From Planctomycetota bacterium (GTDB taxonomy: Bacteria > Planctomycetota > UBA1135), in contig JAAESM010000073.1 in NCBI GenBank assembly GCA_024229395.1, positions 1 through 40,761 of the forward strand: DNA of 40,761 nucleotides. Direction: 5' to 3'. Made by a program: the position numbers and the translations under genes. Positions 25,413 through 34,596 of the stretch are shown here, one piece after another. How positions within the stretch are numbered: position 1 is the first letter of the stretch; every line of letters starts with the position of its first letter. The notes under the pieces are model-generated. The model did not search any database. It was not told the origin of the DNA and was given only the letters and a program-made list of their open reading frames with translations.

Positions 25413-28028
25413 ATGCCGCGCCTGCTCGCATTTTTCTCATTAATCGTCCTGATTGGCTTGGCCGTATGGTTGGTCTTCTCTCCGCCTCAGAGTGGCGAGA
25501 TCGAGAACGACACGGATCCAGTTGAAATACAGCAGCCCGAATTGGAAGAGGTGTCAGGGCTGGCCGAAGAGCAGCTTCCTGAACCGGAAGACGTCGGCGC
25601 GCTGCAACGCACCGATATCGAGCCGATCAGGCTTGGTGGAAATGATCCGAACGTAGAGTACGGCGAACCCGCCAGCGAAGGGATTCTGGTCACGGTGGTG
25701 GATGCCGACGGTGGTGAGTTGTTGCCCTTCGCCGAGGTCATCGTGCTGGACATGGGTGTGCTCGATGAATCCACTTTCCAGATGCAGATGATGCAGCAGC
25801 CGGATTTCGAAACCGTGTTCGCTCATTTGGGTGTTGCCTATTCCACCGACAAGTCAGCCAAGGTCATGATTCCATTCCCGGAGGGCGAGCTTATTCTGGC
25901 CGGACGCACCGACACGCATTTCGATTTCTCGATGAACACTGAAACTGCTGATGATGAGGTCGAACTTGCGATCAAACGCGTGGCCTTATTGCGCGTGCAT
26001 GTGATCGATGAAAACGGCGCCGACGTGGAAGGCGCGCCAGTCGGCTTGCGCATCAAGCAAGACATATTCAAGCGGGACATGATGCGCAACTTCACCGCGG
26101 AAGATGGTTGGACCAACTTGCGTTTGTTCCAGCTGCTGCTCGATCGTCTGCCCGCCGACGGCACCTTTGTCGCCATCATGGGATTGTTCCAGGAGCCGAT
26201 CGAGAAGTTGGTCGACTTGCAGGAGTTGCCCGAAGATGGTGTGGAACTGGTCATGCCCGAGTCTGGTTCGATGACGGTGACGGTGGTCGATGAAGAAGGC
26301 AATCCGGTCGAGGATTACCTAGGCATCATGCTGAATATCGTCGATCCAGATCCCGGTCCACGAATGGATGAGGAGATCGACCAAGCGGATTTCGTCGACA
26401 CCACGCAGACCGGCACACTCACGATCCCGCGCATTGGTTTCGGCTTGGACATCACGGTCAAGGCCACTTCGATCAATGAGATCCTCACCGGCACGGTGGT
26501 CGTTGAGGGTCCAACGCGCAGCCATCCGCATGTTGATGTGCAGGTGACCATCAGCATGGAGGCTTCTGTGATCAAAGGGCGCCTGGTCAACGCCGAGGGT
26601 AAGCCCGGTCCGAATATCACCCTGCGCAGTCGCTTGGTAGAGGAGCACGAGCATGGTTCCTCCTCCACCGGCCGTTCGGTGCGCACCGATGAGGAAGGTT
26701 ACTTCCGGGTGAAGCTTGATGACCCGGATCTTGGCCCCAATGCAACGCGCAAGTTGACCTTGACCATGAAGGCCACGCGCAAGAAACCAGAGCGCGACGC
26801 GGAGATCGATTTAAGCCGCAGCTTCCCACCTGGCGAGACCGACTTTGGCGACATCATGGTGACCGCGCCGCCACTGGCTGCATCCGGACGTGTGCTGAAG
26901 CCTGACTCCACACCGTTGCGCGATGCTGAAATCGTCTTGGAGCGCAAGGAGGCCTCTGGCGATGGCCCCGATGACTTCTACTGGGACAGCATGTTCGATA
27001 ATCGTGCGCGCACCGACAAGGATGGCTCGTTCACTGTTGTCGGACGATTCGAACCTGGAACCTACCGTGTACGCGTGAGCAGTCCGCAATACCCCAGTGT
27101 CCATCAACCGACTCGCATTGGTGAAGAAGGTATGGAGATCACGATGGCCGCAGGCGGTGGCCTGACCGGCACCTTGCTCCTCGACAAGGACATTCCACGC
27201 GACCAATTGGACTTGCGCCTGGAACGTCATCAGGATTCCTTGTCGGACCCTGATGTCAACAGCGGCTTCGGCATCAACGTCGAGACCAGCGGCAAATTCC
27301 AGCATCTAGGCTTGACGCCTGGCACCTTCAACATCGTGCTGAACTGTTCGGATACGGATGAAGAACTCTTCCGCAAGGATGGCGTGATCGTCAATCTGAG
27401 CGACGACGGCATTGCCACCGATGTGGGCACGCTCGACCTACGCGGCCAGCTCCGCGCCTTCGAGGTCAATTTCCGCAATAAAGAAGACAAGGTGGTGCGC
27501 GACGCTCGCGTGACAATCGGTGATTCCGATAACTGGCACTATGTTTGGAAAGGACGGATCAGCGTGGTCACTGCCAAGCCAGGCCTGGATATCACAATCG
27601 TTAGCGATGGTTACCGCAAGTTGGAGCTCAAGAACGTGAGTGGTGACGAGACCGCAACACTTCTGCAGGGCATCAAGGTGCGCTTGCAGGTGTCGAACCC
27701 TCAGGCGATTCCACCAGGCTACGCGGTCAGACTGACTCTACGCAGTGCCGAGCCGAATAGCCGTTCCGCTTATATGTACGGAATCGGCGACGGCCTGAAT
27801 TCATCCTATGAACAGGTCGTCAACGCCATGGAGCCCGGCGAGTTCTTCGTCGAATGCCAGCTGTCTTCCGATGAAGGCGATCAAGCCAATACTTGGTGGG
27901 GTATTTCCCAACCTGAGGGCGCAAGCCCAATCCAAGTCGTGGATGTTGGTGGTGAACAGTTCTTCTCGATTGAGATCAATGCCGAGAGAATTGCCAGTAT
28001 CGTCAAGCGGACTGAGGACTCTGAGTAG
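25413..28028 (+). CDS. Large membrane-anchored multi-beta-sandwich protein (paralogue A)
   Basis: An 871-aa protein with a single N-terminal hydrophobic anchor (about residues 4-24), a very acidic proline/glutamate-rich linker (about 28-85), and a long extracytoplasmic part. The latter repeats a carboxypeptidase-regulatory/Ig-like beta-sandwich: ILVTVVDADGGELLPFAEV, RVHVIDENGADVEGAPVGL, MTVTVVDEEGNPVEDYLGI, KGRLVNAEGKPGPNITLRS, and ASGRVLKPDSTPLRDAEIV followed by TDKDGSFTVVGRFEPGTYRV. No catalytic motif is recognised. The domain type is common in surface or transport-associated proteins. It shares layout with the protein at 31910-34564, on the other side of metH. TATGAT ends 5 nt before the ATG. 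Its stop is 10 bp from the end of metH, which runs the other way. Confidence 0.82.
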   Translation: MPRLLAFFSLIVLIGLAVWLVFSPPQSGEIENDTDPVEIQQPELEEVSGLAEEQLPEPEDVGALQRTDIEPIRLGGNDPNVEYGEPASEGILVTVVDADGGELLPFAEVIVLDMGVLDESTFQMQMMQQPDFETVFAHLGVAYSTDKSAKVMIPFPEGELILAGRTDTHFDFSMNTETADDEVELAIKRVALLRVHVIDENGADVEGAPVGLRIKQDIFKRDMMRNFTAEDGWTNLRLFQLLLDRLPADGTFVAIMGLFQEPIEKLVDLQELPEDGVELVMPESGSMTVTVVDEEGNPVEDYLGIMLNIVDPDPGPRMDEEIDQADFVDTTQTGTLTIPRIGFGLDITVKATSINEILTGTVVVEGPTRSHPHVDVQVTISMEASVIKGRLVNAEGKPGPNITLRSRLVEEHEHGSSSTGRSVRTDEEGYFRVKLDDPDLGPNATRKLTLTMKATRKKPERDAEIDLSRSFPPGETDFGDIMVTAPPLAASGRVLKPDSTPLRDAEIVLERKEASGDGPDDFYWDSMFDNRARTDKDGSFTVVGRFEPGTYRVRVSSPQYPSVHQPTRIGEEGMEITMAAGGGLTGTLLLDKDIPRDQLDLRLERHQDSLSDPDVNSGFGINVETSGKFQHLGLTPGTFNIVLNCSDTDEELFRKDGVIVNLSDDGIATDVGTLDLRGQLRAFEVNFRNKEDKVVRDARVTIGDSDNWHYVWKGRISVVTAKPGLDITIVSDGYRKLELKNVSGDETATLLQGIKVRLQVSNPQAIPPGYAVRLTLRSAEPNSRSAYMYGIGDGLNSSYEQVVNAMEPGEFFVECQLSSDEGDQANTWWGISQPEGASPIQVVDVGGEQFFSIEINAERIASIVKRTEDSE

Positions 28029-28038
28029 CCTAATGGCT

Positions 28039-31000
28039 TCAGTCCTGCATGTTCGGAGCCAAGCGTGTCTGGGCTTCCTCGATCGAGATTTCGCGACGAC
28101 GGGCGTAGTCTTCAACTTGATCGGTGGCGATCGTGCCTAGACCGAAGTAACTAGCTTCAGGGTTGGCGAAGTAGAAACCGCTGACTGATGCCGCTGGCAT
28201 CATGGCGCGTGATTCGGTCAACGAAACGCCGATGCGTTGTTCGGCGTTGAGGATCTTGAAGATGTCGTCCTTGAGACTGTGATCAGGGCAAGCTGGGTAA
28301 CCAGGCGCTGGGCGGATGCCACGATAGAGTTCACGGATGCGCGCCTCGTTATCACCAGTTTCGTTCTCGGCGTAGGCCCAGTATTCGGTGCGCACGCGAT
28401 GATGCAGATGCTCGGCGAAGGCTTCTGCCAAGCGATCGGCTAGCGCCTTGGCCATGATCGAGTGGTAATCGTCGTGTTCGGCATCGAACTTCGCAGCAAG
28501 CTCAGCTGCGCCGAAACCAGCCGAAACCACGAACATTCCTAGGTGGTCGCGCACGCCGCCATGGACGGGCGCGATGAAATCGGACAGGCAACGGTTGAAG
28601 GAACCGTTGCGTCCTTCGCGTTGTTGACGCAGCATCGGCAAGCGATGCGAGGCTGAAGTGCCGTTGCCGGAATCGACCGGATAAACCACGATGTCGTCGC
28701 CATCGGTGTTGGCTTCATGGATGGCGAAGGCGGCGCGCGCAGTGAAAAGTTTCTCGTTGAGAATCCGCTTCAGCAAGGCTTGGGCATCGGCGAACAGTTC
28801 CGTGGCTTGGGCGCCGTAAGTCTTGTCTTCGAGGATCGCGGGGTAGCGGCCTTTCAGTTCCCAAGTGGAGAAGAATGGCGACCAGTCGATGTTCGCAACG
28901 AGCTGATCCAGCGGGTAATCCTTGAGTACATGCAGGCCTGGCTTGGAAGGCAGCGGCAGCTCGGCGCGTTGCCAATCGAGGAACTCGGCGCGTTTGCGCG
29001 CGGCAGCAATCGGCAGCAAGGAACTCTTCTGATTGCGCTTTTGATGACGCTCCCCCGCCTCGACTTGTTTGGCGGCGTTGCGCTGCAGGAAGTCTTCGCG
29101 TTGGGTGGTGCTGGTCAAAGCCTGTACGGCCTGGGCAGCGCGGGAAGCATCGGTGGCATGCACGGTCGAGCCTGAGAACTGCGGTGCGATGCGCAAGGCC
29201 GAATGTGCCAGCGAAGTGGTGGCGCCACCGATCAACAACGGCTTCTGTGAACCACAACGCTCCAACTCCTTGGCCACATGGACCATCTCATCCAGGGATG
29301 GCGTAATCAAACCACTCAATCCGATGATGTCGACATCCTGATCGGCCGCGGTTTCCAAAATAGTCTTGGCCGGCACCATCACGCCAAGGTCGATGACCTC
29401 AAAACCATTGCAGGCCAGGATCACGCCAACGATGTTCTTACCGATGTCATGCACATCGCCTTTGACGGTGGCAAGCAACACTTTCGGTTGACTGTTTCCT
29501 GCGTTCACTTGCTGCTTGGCGGCCTCCAAGTGCGGCTCCAACCAAGCAACCGCGCGCTTCATCACGCGCGCACTCTTGACGACCTGCGGCAGGAACATGC
29601 GGCCACTGCCGAAGCGTTCTCCGACCACGCCCATACCATCCATCAAGGGCCCTTCGATCACGGCCAGTGGCAAGCCGCATTCTTGCAGCGCTTCCGGCAA
29701 GTCCTCCTCTAGATAATCGCCAACACCATGGATGATTGCGTGGCCCAGACGGGCGGCGGCATCTTCCGAACGCCATGCGGCTTCTGCCGCTTGTTGCGCT
29801 CCGCCATCGCCTTCTGCCAAGAAGTCCTTGGCCATTTCGAGCAGATCCTCGGCGGCTTCTGGTCGACGTGCAAGGATTAGATCTTCGCAGCAATCACGCA
29901 GGCGCGGGTCCAAATCGTCGTAAAGCGGCAAACGCCCGGCATTGACGATGCCCATATCCAAGCCGACCTTCACCGCGTGATAAAGGAACACCGTGTGCAA
30001 CGCTTCACGGATTCGTTCGGCGCCGCGGAAACTGAACGATAGGTTGCTGATGCCGCCGCTAAAACTGACCAACGGGAACTTATTCTTCAGCAACTGCAAC
30101 GCCTCCAAGAAGGAAGCGGCGTAACCATCATGCTCGGACAAGCCTGTGGCGATGGCCAGCACGTTCAGGTCAAGAATGATGTCTTGATCGCGGAAGCCTT
30201 CGTCGCGCAAGATACCGACGGCGCGCGTGCAGATTTCCAAGCGTCGGTCCACGTCGACGGCTTGGCCTTGCTCATCAAAGGCCATGACCACCACGGCGGC
30301 GCCGTAACGGCGCACAAGGCGTGCGTATTTGCGGAACTCGGATTCGCCTTCCTTCAGGCTCAGCGAGTTGACGATGGCATGCCCTTGGCAGTTCTTCAGC
30401 CCTTCTTCCATGACCTCCCAGCGACTGGAGTCGATCATGATCGGCACCCGCGCGATATCAGGCTCGGATGCAATCAAACGCAGGAACTTCTGCATGGCAG
30501 CTTGCGAATCCAGCAGCCCTTCATCCATGTTCACATCGATGATCTGCGCGCCATTCTCGACCTGCTGACGCGCAATCGCCAAGGCGGTATCAAAATCATC
30601 TTCCAGGATCAGACGTGCGAATCGACGCGAGCCGGTCACATTGGTGCGCTCACCGATGTTGGTGAACAAGCTATCTTCACGCAGCTCCAAGCGCTCCAAT
30701 CCCGAGAAGCTAGCCATTGGTGGCACTTTAGGCGCCACGCGTGGAGTGCATCCCTGCACCGCCTCACTCATGGCTTGGATATGCGCAGGTGTGGTGCCGC
30801 AGCAACCACCGACAATATTGACCAAGCCACGCTGGGCCAGATCACGCGCATACTCCGCCATAGGCGCAGGCTCCAAGTCATAGCCACCCATCTCATTAGG
30901 CAAGCCCGCATTGGGGTAACACAGCACATGGCAATCCGCGAGTTCGGCAACATCTTCGATATGCGGCAGCATCTCTTCGGGACCAAGCGCACAGTTGAAA

Positions 31001-31740
31001 CCGACTGCAAGCAGTGGCAAGTGCGAAACTGAAGTCCAAAACGCTTCCACCGTCTGGCCGGACAAGGTGCGGCCGGATGCATCGGTGATGGTGCCGGAGA
31101 TCAACACCGGGATACGTGCACCACGGTCCTCGAACAACTGCTCGATCGCGAACAAGGCAGCCTTAGCGTTCAGCGTGTCGAAGATGGTCTCGACCAACAA
31201 ACAATCCACACCACCGTCGTACAAGCCTTGGGCTTGCGTTAGATAAGCCTCGCGCATGGAGTCGAAATCAGTAGCCCGAGCACCCGGATCTTCTACATCG
31301 GCGCTCATCGAGCACATGCGGTTGGTCGGCCCCATCGAACCAGCTACATAACGCGGCTTGCTTGGATCCTTGGCGGTGAAGGCATCGGCACTGGCACGTG
31401 CAACCTCAGCAGCAGCACGATTCAAGTCGTAGCACTGATCTTCAAGACCGTAATCCGTCTGCCCAATTGAAGTGGCGCAGAAACTGCAGGTTTCGATGAC
31501 GTCGGCGCCGGCTTGCAGATAAGCATCGTGAACGGATGCGATCACATCGGGTCGCGTGAGCACCAGCACATCGTGATTGCCTTTCAGCGACAGCGGATGA
31601 TCCTTGAAGCGTTCGCCACGGTAATCCTCTTCATCAAGACCGTGGGCTTGCACCATGGTCCCCATTGCCCCATCGAGGACAAGGATGCGCTCGAGCAGAG
31701 AATCTGCGAGCGAAGGGCGTTGAGGGGCTTTGTGCGACAT
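28039..31740 (-). CDS. metH: Cobalamin-dependent methionine synthase
   Basis: A complete 1233-aa enzyme that transfers a methyl group from methyl-tetrahydrofolate to homocysteine via methylcobalamin. The homocysteine domain (about 10-330) has zinc ligands C250 (VGFNCALGP) and C313/C314 (GGCCGTTPAH). The pterin domain (about 350-625) begins NIGERTNVTGS. The cap and B12 domain (about 630-890) carries GDVHDIGKN with the cobalt-ligating H764. The C-terminal reactivation domain (about 920-1233) binds AdoMet and ends with RAMMPAASVSGFYFANPEAS. A SAM riboswitch precedes the ATG, so high S-adenosylmethionine should reduce expression. The last 20 residues (REISIEEAQTRLAPNMQD region) are the usual tail, so the gene is intact. 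Confidence 0.98.
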   Translation of the reverse strand: MSHKAPQRPSLADSLLERILVLDGAMGTMVQAHGLDEEDYRGERFKDHPLSLKGNHDVLVLTRPDVIASVHDAYLQAGADVIETCSFCATSIGQTDYGLEDQCYDLNRAAAEVARASADAFTAKDPSKPRYVAGSMGPTNRMCSMSADVEDPGARATDFDSMREAYLTQAQGLYDGGVDCLLVETIFDTLNAKAALFAIEQLFEDRGARIPVLISGTITDASGRTLSGQTVEAFWTSVSHLPLLAVGFNCALGPEEMLPHIEDVAELADCHVLCYPNAGLPNEMGGYDLEPAPMAEYARDLAQRGLVNIVGGCCGTTPAHIQAMSEAVQGCTPRVAPKVPPMASFSGLERLELREDSLFTNIGERTNVTGSRRFARLILEDDFDTALAIARQQVENGAQIIDVNMDEGLLDSQAAMQKFLRLIASEPDIARVPIMIDSSRWEVMEEGLKNCQGHAIVNSLSLKEGESEFRKYARLVRRYGAAVVVMAFDEQGQAVDVDRRLEICTRAVGILRDEGFRDQDIILDLNVLAIATGLSEHDGYAASFLEALQLLKNKFPLVSFSGGISNLSFSFRGAERIREALHTVFLYHAVKVGLDMGIVNAGRLPLYDDLDPRLRDCCEDLILARRPEAAEDLLEMAKDFLAEGDGGAQQAAEAAWRSEDAAARLGHAIIHGVGDYLEEDLPEALQECGLPLAVIEGPLMDGMGVVGERFGSGRMFLPQVVKSARVMKRAVAWLEPHLEAAKQQVNAGNSQPKVLLATVKGDVHDIGKNIVGVILACNGFEVIDLGVMVPAKTILETAADQDVDIIGLSGLITPSLDEMVHVAKELERCGSQKPLLIGGATTSLAHSALRIAPQFSGSTVHATDASRAAQAVQALTSTTQREDFLQRNAAKQVEAGERHQKRNQKSSLLPIAAARKRAEFLDWQRAELPLPSKPGLHVLKDYPLDQLVANIDWSPFFSTWELKGRYPAILEDKTYGAQATELFADAQALLKRILNEKLFTARAAFAIHEANTDGDDIVVYPVDSGNGTSASHRLPMLRQQREGRNGSFNRCLSDFIAPVHGGVRDHLGMFVVSAGFGAAELAAKFDAEHDDYHSIMAKALADRLAEAFAEHLHHRVRTEYWAYAENETGDNEARIRELYRGIRPAPGYPACPDHSLKDDIFKILNAEQRIGVSLTESRAMMPAASVSGFYFANPEASYFGLGTIATDQVEDYARRREISIEEAQTRLAPNMQD

Positions 31741-31755
31741 GTCCGTGATTGCATG

Positions 31756-31767
31756 GGAGGGACAGGC
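31756..31767 (-). promoter_or_regulatory. Anti-aptamer strand of the metH riboswitch (expression platform)
   Basis: GCCTGTCCCTCC here is an exact reverse complement of GGAGGGACAGGC inside the aptamer (31838-31849). It lies between the 3' P1 strand and the metH ATG, so pairing of the two would break the aptamer core. Its GTCC can alternatively pair with GGAC (31741-31744) touching the start codon, which could hide the start when SAM is bound. That second pairing is only 4 bp and is speculative. Confidence 0.65.
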
Positions 31768-31768
31768 A

Positions 31769-31868
31769 CCGCATCATTCCGGTCTCCCGGGGGTATTGCC
31801 ACCGTGCCTTATTGACCGGTTGGCCGAGCTTCAAAGGGCCTGTCCCTCCACTCGTCTGAATGCTGCGG
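31769..31868 (-). promoter_or_regulatory. SAM-I type riboswitch aptamer upstream of metH
   Basis: On the minus strand this 100-nt stretch matches the S-box core. AGTGGAGGGACAGGCCC and TTTGAAGCTCGGCCAACC fit the consensus GUGGAGGGAcuGGCCC..UGAAgCCcGGCAACC, and GGTGGCAATACC fits GGUGCcAAuUCC. The helices form. P1 is CCGCA-G-CATTC with GAATG-A-TGCGG (two 5-bp blocks around a G/A mismatch), P3 is ACCG/CGGT, and P4 is CCGG-GAGA-CCGG. Having P4 before the closing P1 strand favours SAM-I over SAM-IV. It ends 28 nt before the metH start codon. A TACACT -10-like hexamer (31870-31875) would start the transcript at about P1. Confidence 0.92.
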
Positions 31869-31869
31869 G

Positions 31870-31875
31870 AGTGTA
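31870..31875 (-). promoter_or_regulatory. Probable -10 element of metH
   Basis: TACACT on the minus strand, placed so that transcription would begin about at the 5' strand of riboswitch P1 (31868 and just below). No good -35 at the standard distance was found; TTGATT upstream is 21 nt away. Confidence 0.5.
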
Positions 31876-31909
31876 ACATGGCAAATGCCCCCCGACAATC
31901 AAGCCAGCC

Positions 31910-34564
31910 ATGAATCGCCCACTGCTCGCCCTGCTGCTGTTGCTTGCTGCCTTCGCCGGCGCAGCGTGGTTCATCATGGGCAGCGGTCCGCAGACCGATG
32001 ACCCACCGCCGCAGCTGAGCAATCCTGAAGAAGCGCAAGAGGAAGAGTTCGTGGCTGGCCTCAGCGCTAGCGACATCTCTACTCTTGAAAGTGGCGAGGG
32101 CGATGGTGGTCTTGGTGGTTTCACCCGCAGTGACTTGAACCCAGAAGCAGAAGGTCCACTTGCTGACCCCACTTTCGGCGAAGTGCGGATACAGGTCGTG
32201 GATGCCAAGTACGAACGGCCTGTACATGGCGCCACGGTTTGGGTGCTGAACAACAAGCTAGCGGAGGGTGAGTCGATGATGGGTACGCTGGCTCTGGCCA
32301 AGGGTGTGCGCCCGCTGTTGAACGAAATCTCCGAACGCGGCACCACCAATCAGAGCGGCATCGTGGCGCTGCCATTCTTCGGCGGTGATTTAAAGGTCGC
32401 CGCCTCCTATGGCGATTCCTTCGTGTTCACCACGCGCAAGCTGCACGAAGAAGGTCCAATCGTGGTGCAACTGCGCCCGGCATTGAACGTGCCCGTAAAA
32501 GTTGTGAACACCGACGGCGACCCAGTGGCAGAGGTACCGGTCTCTTTGCGCTTGGCTTTCGGCGATGACTGGCGCATCGACCTTCTGCACACTTACACTA
32601 ATGAGGAAGGGCTGGCGGTGCTGGAGAACGTTGGACTGTTCAAAGAGGAGGGTGAGCTGCAAGAGGCCTTGTTCGTGGGCTTGCCACTTCCATTGGTGGA
32701 GCCGGTGGAAGCACAGATCCCGATTCCCGACGACAGGGAGGGACGCCTGAATCATGCGTGGCCCGAAGATGCCGAGCCGCTGCTGCTGACCATGCCAGAT
32801 ACGGGGCCAGTTGAAGTGCAGCTGTTGGATGTAGATGGACAGCCCTTCCTCGGCGAGGCGCCAGTTTTCCTTTATATAAAGGAGAGCCTCGGCGAAGACC
32901 CCAAGCAGTTTGAGCCGATGAGGAATCAGGTTGTGCACGCGGCGGTGACCGCCAAGAATGGCTACGCGCACTTCCCGTGGGCGCAAATCGGCAAGACCTT
33001 GGTTGTGGAATCTGCATTCGGCGGTGACATCCAACCAAGCCTGGCAAAAGGCCCTGGCCCCACCGCCGCAGACAAACCGGCTGAGCTTGTCCTGCGGCAA
33101 CGCCCTGGCAATGCCATGGTGCGTGGGCGTTTGCTGCTCGGAGAAGACCGGCCCTTACCCGCACAACGCCTGCAAGCCGTGGTGCGCATGGATTCGGCCA
33201 AGCGCTTGAACAAGCGCGAGGTCACGGTGGTGATTGATCAGGATGGCAACTTCAACTTCTCGGCCCCTACCTTGCAGGGTGGCGACGGAGTCACTTGCAC
33301 TTTGGTCTTTGAAGTCACCCACCAAGGCAGCATGTTGATGGCCTCGGCGAACCTGCCACTGCCCCTTTCGGCAGGCAGTTTCGACTGTGGCGACATGATG
33401 CTTGAGATTCCGCAACTCCTAGTTGCTGGCCGCATCATTTATCCGAACCAGGATCCGGTCATCGGCATGAACATTCAGATTGAAATGCAACTCATGCGTG
33501 GCCAAGACCGACGCTGGCGCAACGACAGCACCTTGCGCACCGCCACGCAGCTGGATGGTCAGTTCCGTATTCACGGATTGGTCATGGATGCACGTTATCG
33601 CCTGAAGATGCACCCCAATGGCTCTTTGCCGGTGTCCGAGGAGTTCCAACCAGGCACCAAAGACTTGCAGGTGATTCTGGAACCCAGCGGAAGACTGGTC
33701 GGCCGTGTGTTGGTCGATGAGTTCATGCAAACCAAAGATGTGCGCGTGATTGCGCGCTTTGCCGATACTTTGGCCCATTCCAATGAGGACAGTCATACGC
33801 AAGATCGTCGCAATGTGAACCGTGATGGCACTTTCACCTTGCGCCGCCTGCCGGTTGCGCCAGTGGAGTTGGAGTTTCAGCTGCGCGACGGGGATCAACA
33901 CATTCTCACGCTTTCCGGTATTGCGGCGGATCAGAGCGGCGAAATCCACCGCAGCTTGGATCCGGTCGACCTGCGTGGTTTGGTGCATGCGCGCAAGCTC
34001 TACGTTACCAACCGTAATGGCCAACCGATCAACCGCTTCACGGTGCGCTGGATGAATGGCAAGAAAGAAGCCCATGCCGAGGGGCGCAAGGGTGAAGCCA
34101 CCATCATCACCACCAACGGATCTTTGGATGCACGCATCTTCAGCGTTGGTTACCGTACTTACGATCTCTTTGCGCTTCAGGGCAACGCTGAAATCGTGAT
34201 GGAAGGTCCCGTCAAGGTTGGCGTTGAGGTCAAGCCTCTGGCACCCGTGCCAGAGGGCTATCGACTCGGTGTCTTATTCCGACCAAAGGGCGGCGAGTTC
34301 ACCTGGCAGCGCGCGCAGGTGGAATTGCTCAACGGCAATCACCGCGCCACCATGCGCCTTGGCGAGCCAGGCACCTACCTCGCCACTCCATTCCTACAGG
34401 CCACCAATCTGAAGGGTGCCCAACGTGCCTGGATCGAGGCCAATGGCAAATGGGTGGAGCACCGCTTCAAGGTCAAGGATAAGGGCGGCCAGCAATACAG
34501 TTTCGAGCTCAGTGGTGCCTTGATGCAAGACGCTGTTGATCGCTTCGAATCCGAACGCAAATAG
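31910..34564 (+). CDS. Large membrane-anchored multi-beta-sandwich protein (paralogue B)
   Basis: An 884-aa protein of the same plan as the one at 25413-28028. The N-terminal anchor is LLALLLLLAAFAGAAWFIM, an acidic linker (about 25-85) follows, then repeated carboxypeptidase-regulatory/Ig-like beta-sandwich units. These include VRIQVVDAKYERPVHGATV, VPVKVVNTDGDPVAEVPVSL, VEVQLLDVDGQPFLGEAPVF, MVRGRLLLGEDRPLPAQRL, LVAGRIIYPNQDPVIGMNI and LVGRVLVDEFMQTKDVRV. Both proteins end with a P-x-GY...EPG-type unit. No enzyme motif is seen. Conservation of plan rather than of sequence suggests an old duplication. GACAAT lies 10 nt before the ATG. It is divergent from metH, sharing 169 bp with the riboswitch region, and convergent with speA. 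Confidence 0.82.
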   Translation: MNRPLLALLLLLAAFAGAAWFIMGSGPQTDDPPPQLSNPEEAQEEEFVAGLSASDISTLESGEGDGGLGGFTRSDLNPEAEGPLADPTFGEVRIQVVDAKYERPVHGATVWVLNNKLAEGESMMGTLALAKGVRPLLNEISERGTTNQSGIVALPFFGGDLKVAASYGDSFVFTTRKLHEEGPIVVQLRPALNVPVKVVNTDGDPVAEVPVSLRLAFGDDWRIDLLHTYTNEEGLAVLENVGLFKEEGELQEALFVGLPLPLVEPVEAQIPIPDDREGRLNHAWPEDAEPLLLTMPDTGPVEVQLLDVDGQPFLGEAPVFLYIKESLGEDPKQFEPMRNQVVHAAVTAKNGYAHFPWAQIGKTLVVESAFGGDIQPSLAKGPGPTAADKPAELVLRQRPGNAMVRGRLLLGEDRPLPAQRLQAVVRMDSAKRLNKREVTVVIDQDGNFNFSAPTLQGGDGVTCTLVFEVTHQGSMLMASANLPLPLSAGSFDCGDMMLEIPQLLVAGRIIYPNQDPVIGMNIQIEMQLMRGQDRRWRNDSTLRTATQLDGQFRIHGLVMDARYRLKMHPNGSLPVSEEFQPGTKDLQVILEPSGRLVGRVLVDEFMQTKDVRVIARFADTLAHSNEDSHTQDRRNVNRDGTFTLRRLPVAPVELEFQLRDGDQHILTLSGIAADQSGEIHRSLDPVDLRGLVHARKLYVTNRNGQPINRFTVRWMNGKKEAHAEGRKGEATIITTNGSLDARIFSVGYRTYDLFALQGNAEIVMEGPVKVGVEVKPLAPVPEGYRLGVLFRPKGGEFTWQRAQVELLNGNHRATMRLGEPGTYLATPFLQATNLKGAQRAWIEANGKWVEHRFKVKDKGGQQYSFELSGALMQDAVDRFESERK

Positions 34565-34596
34565 AACACCTGCGGCGCCCCCGCTCCTGCTGCTTC

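Noticed and set aside
30130..31032. 300-codon open frame on the plus strand
   Set aside because: Antisense to metH; no motif and His/Gln-rich shadow composition.
31741..31768. Intrinsic terminator in the metH leader
   Set aside because: No T-run follows any hairpin between the aptamer and the start codon; the complement to the aptamer is better read as an anti-aptamer.
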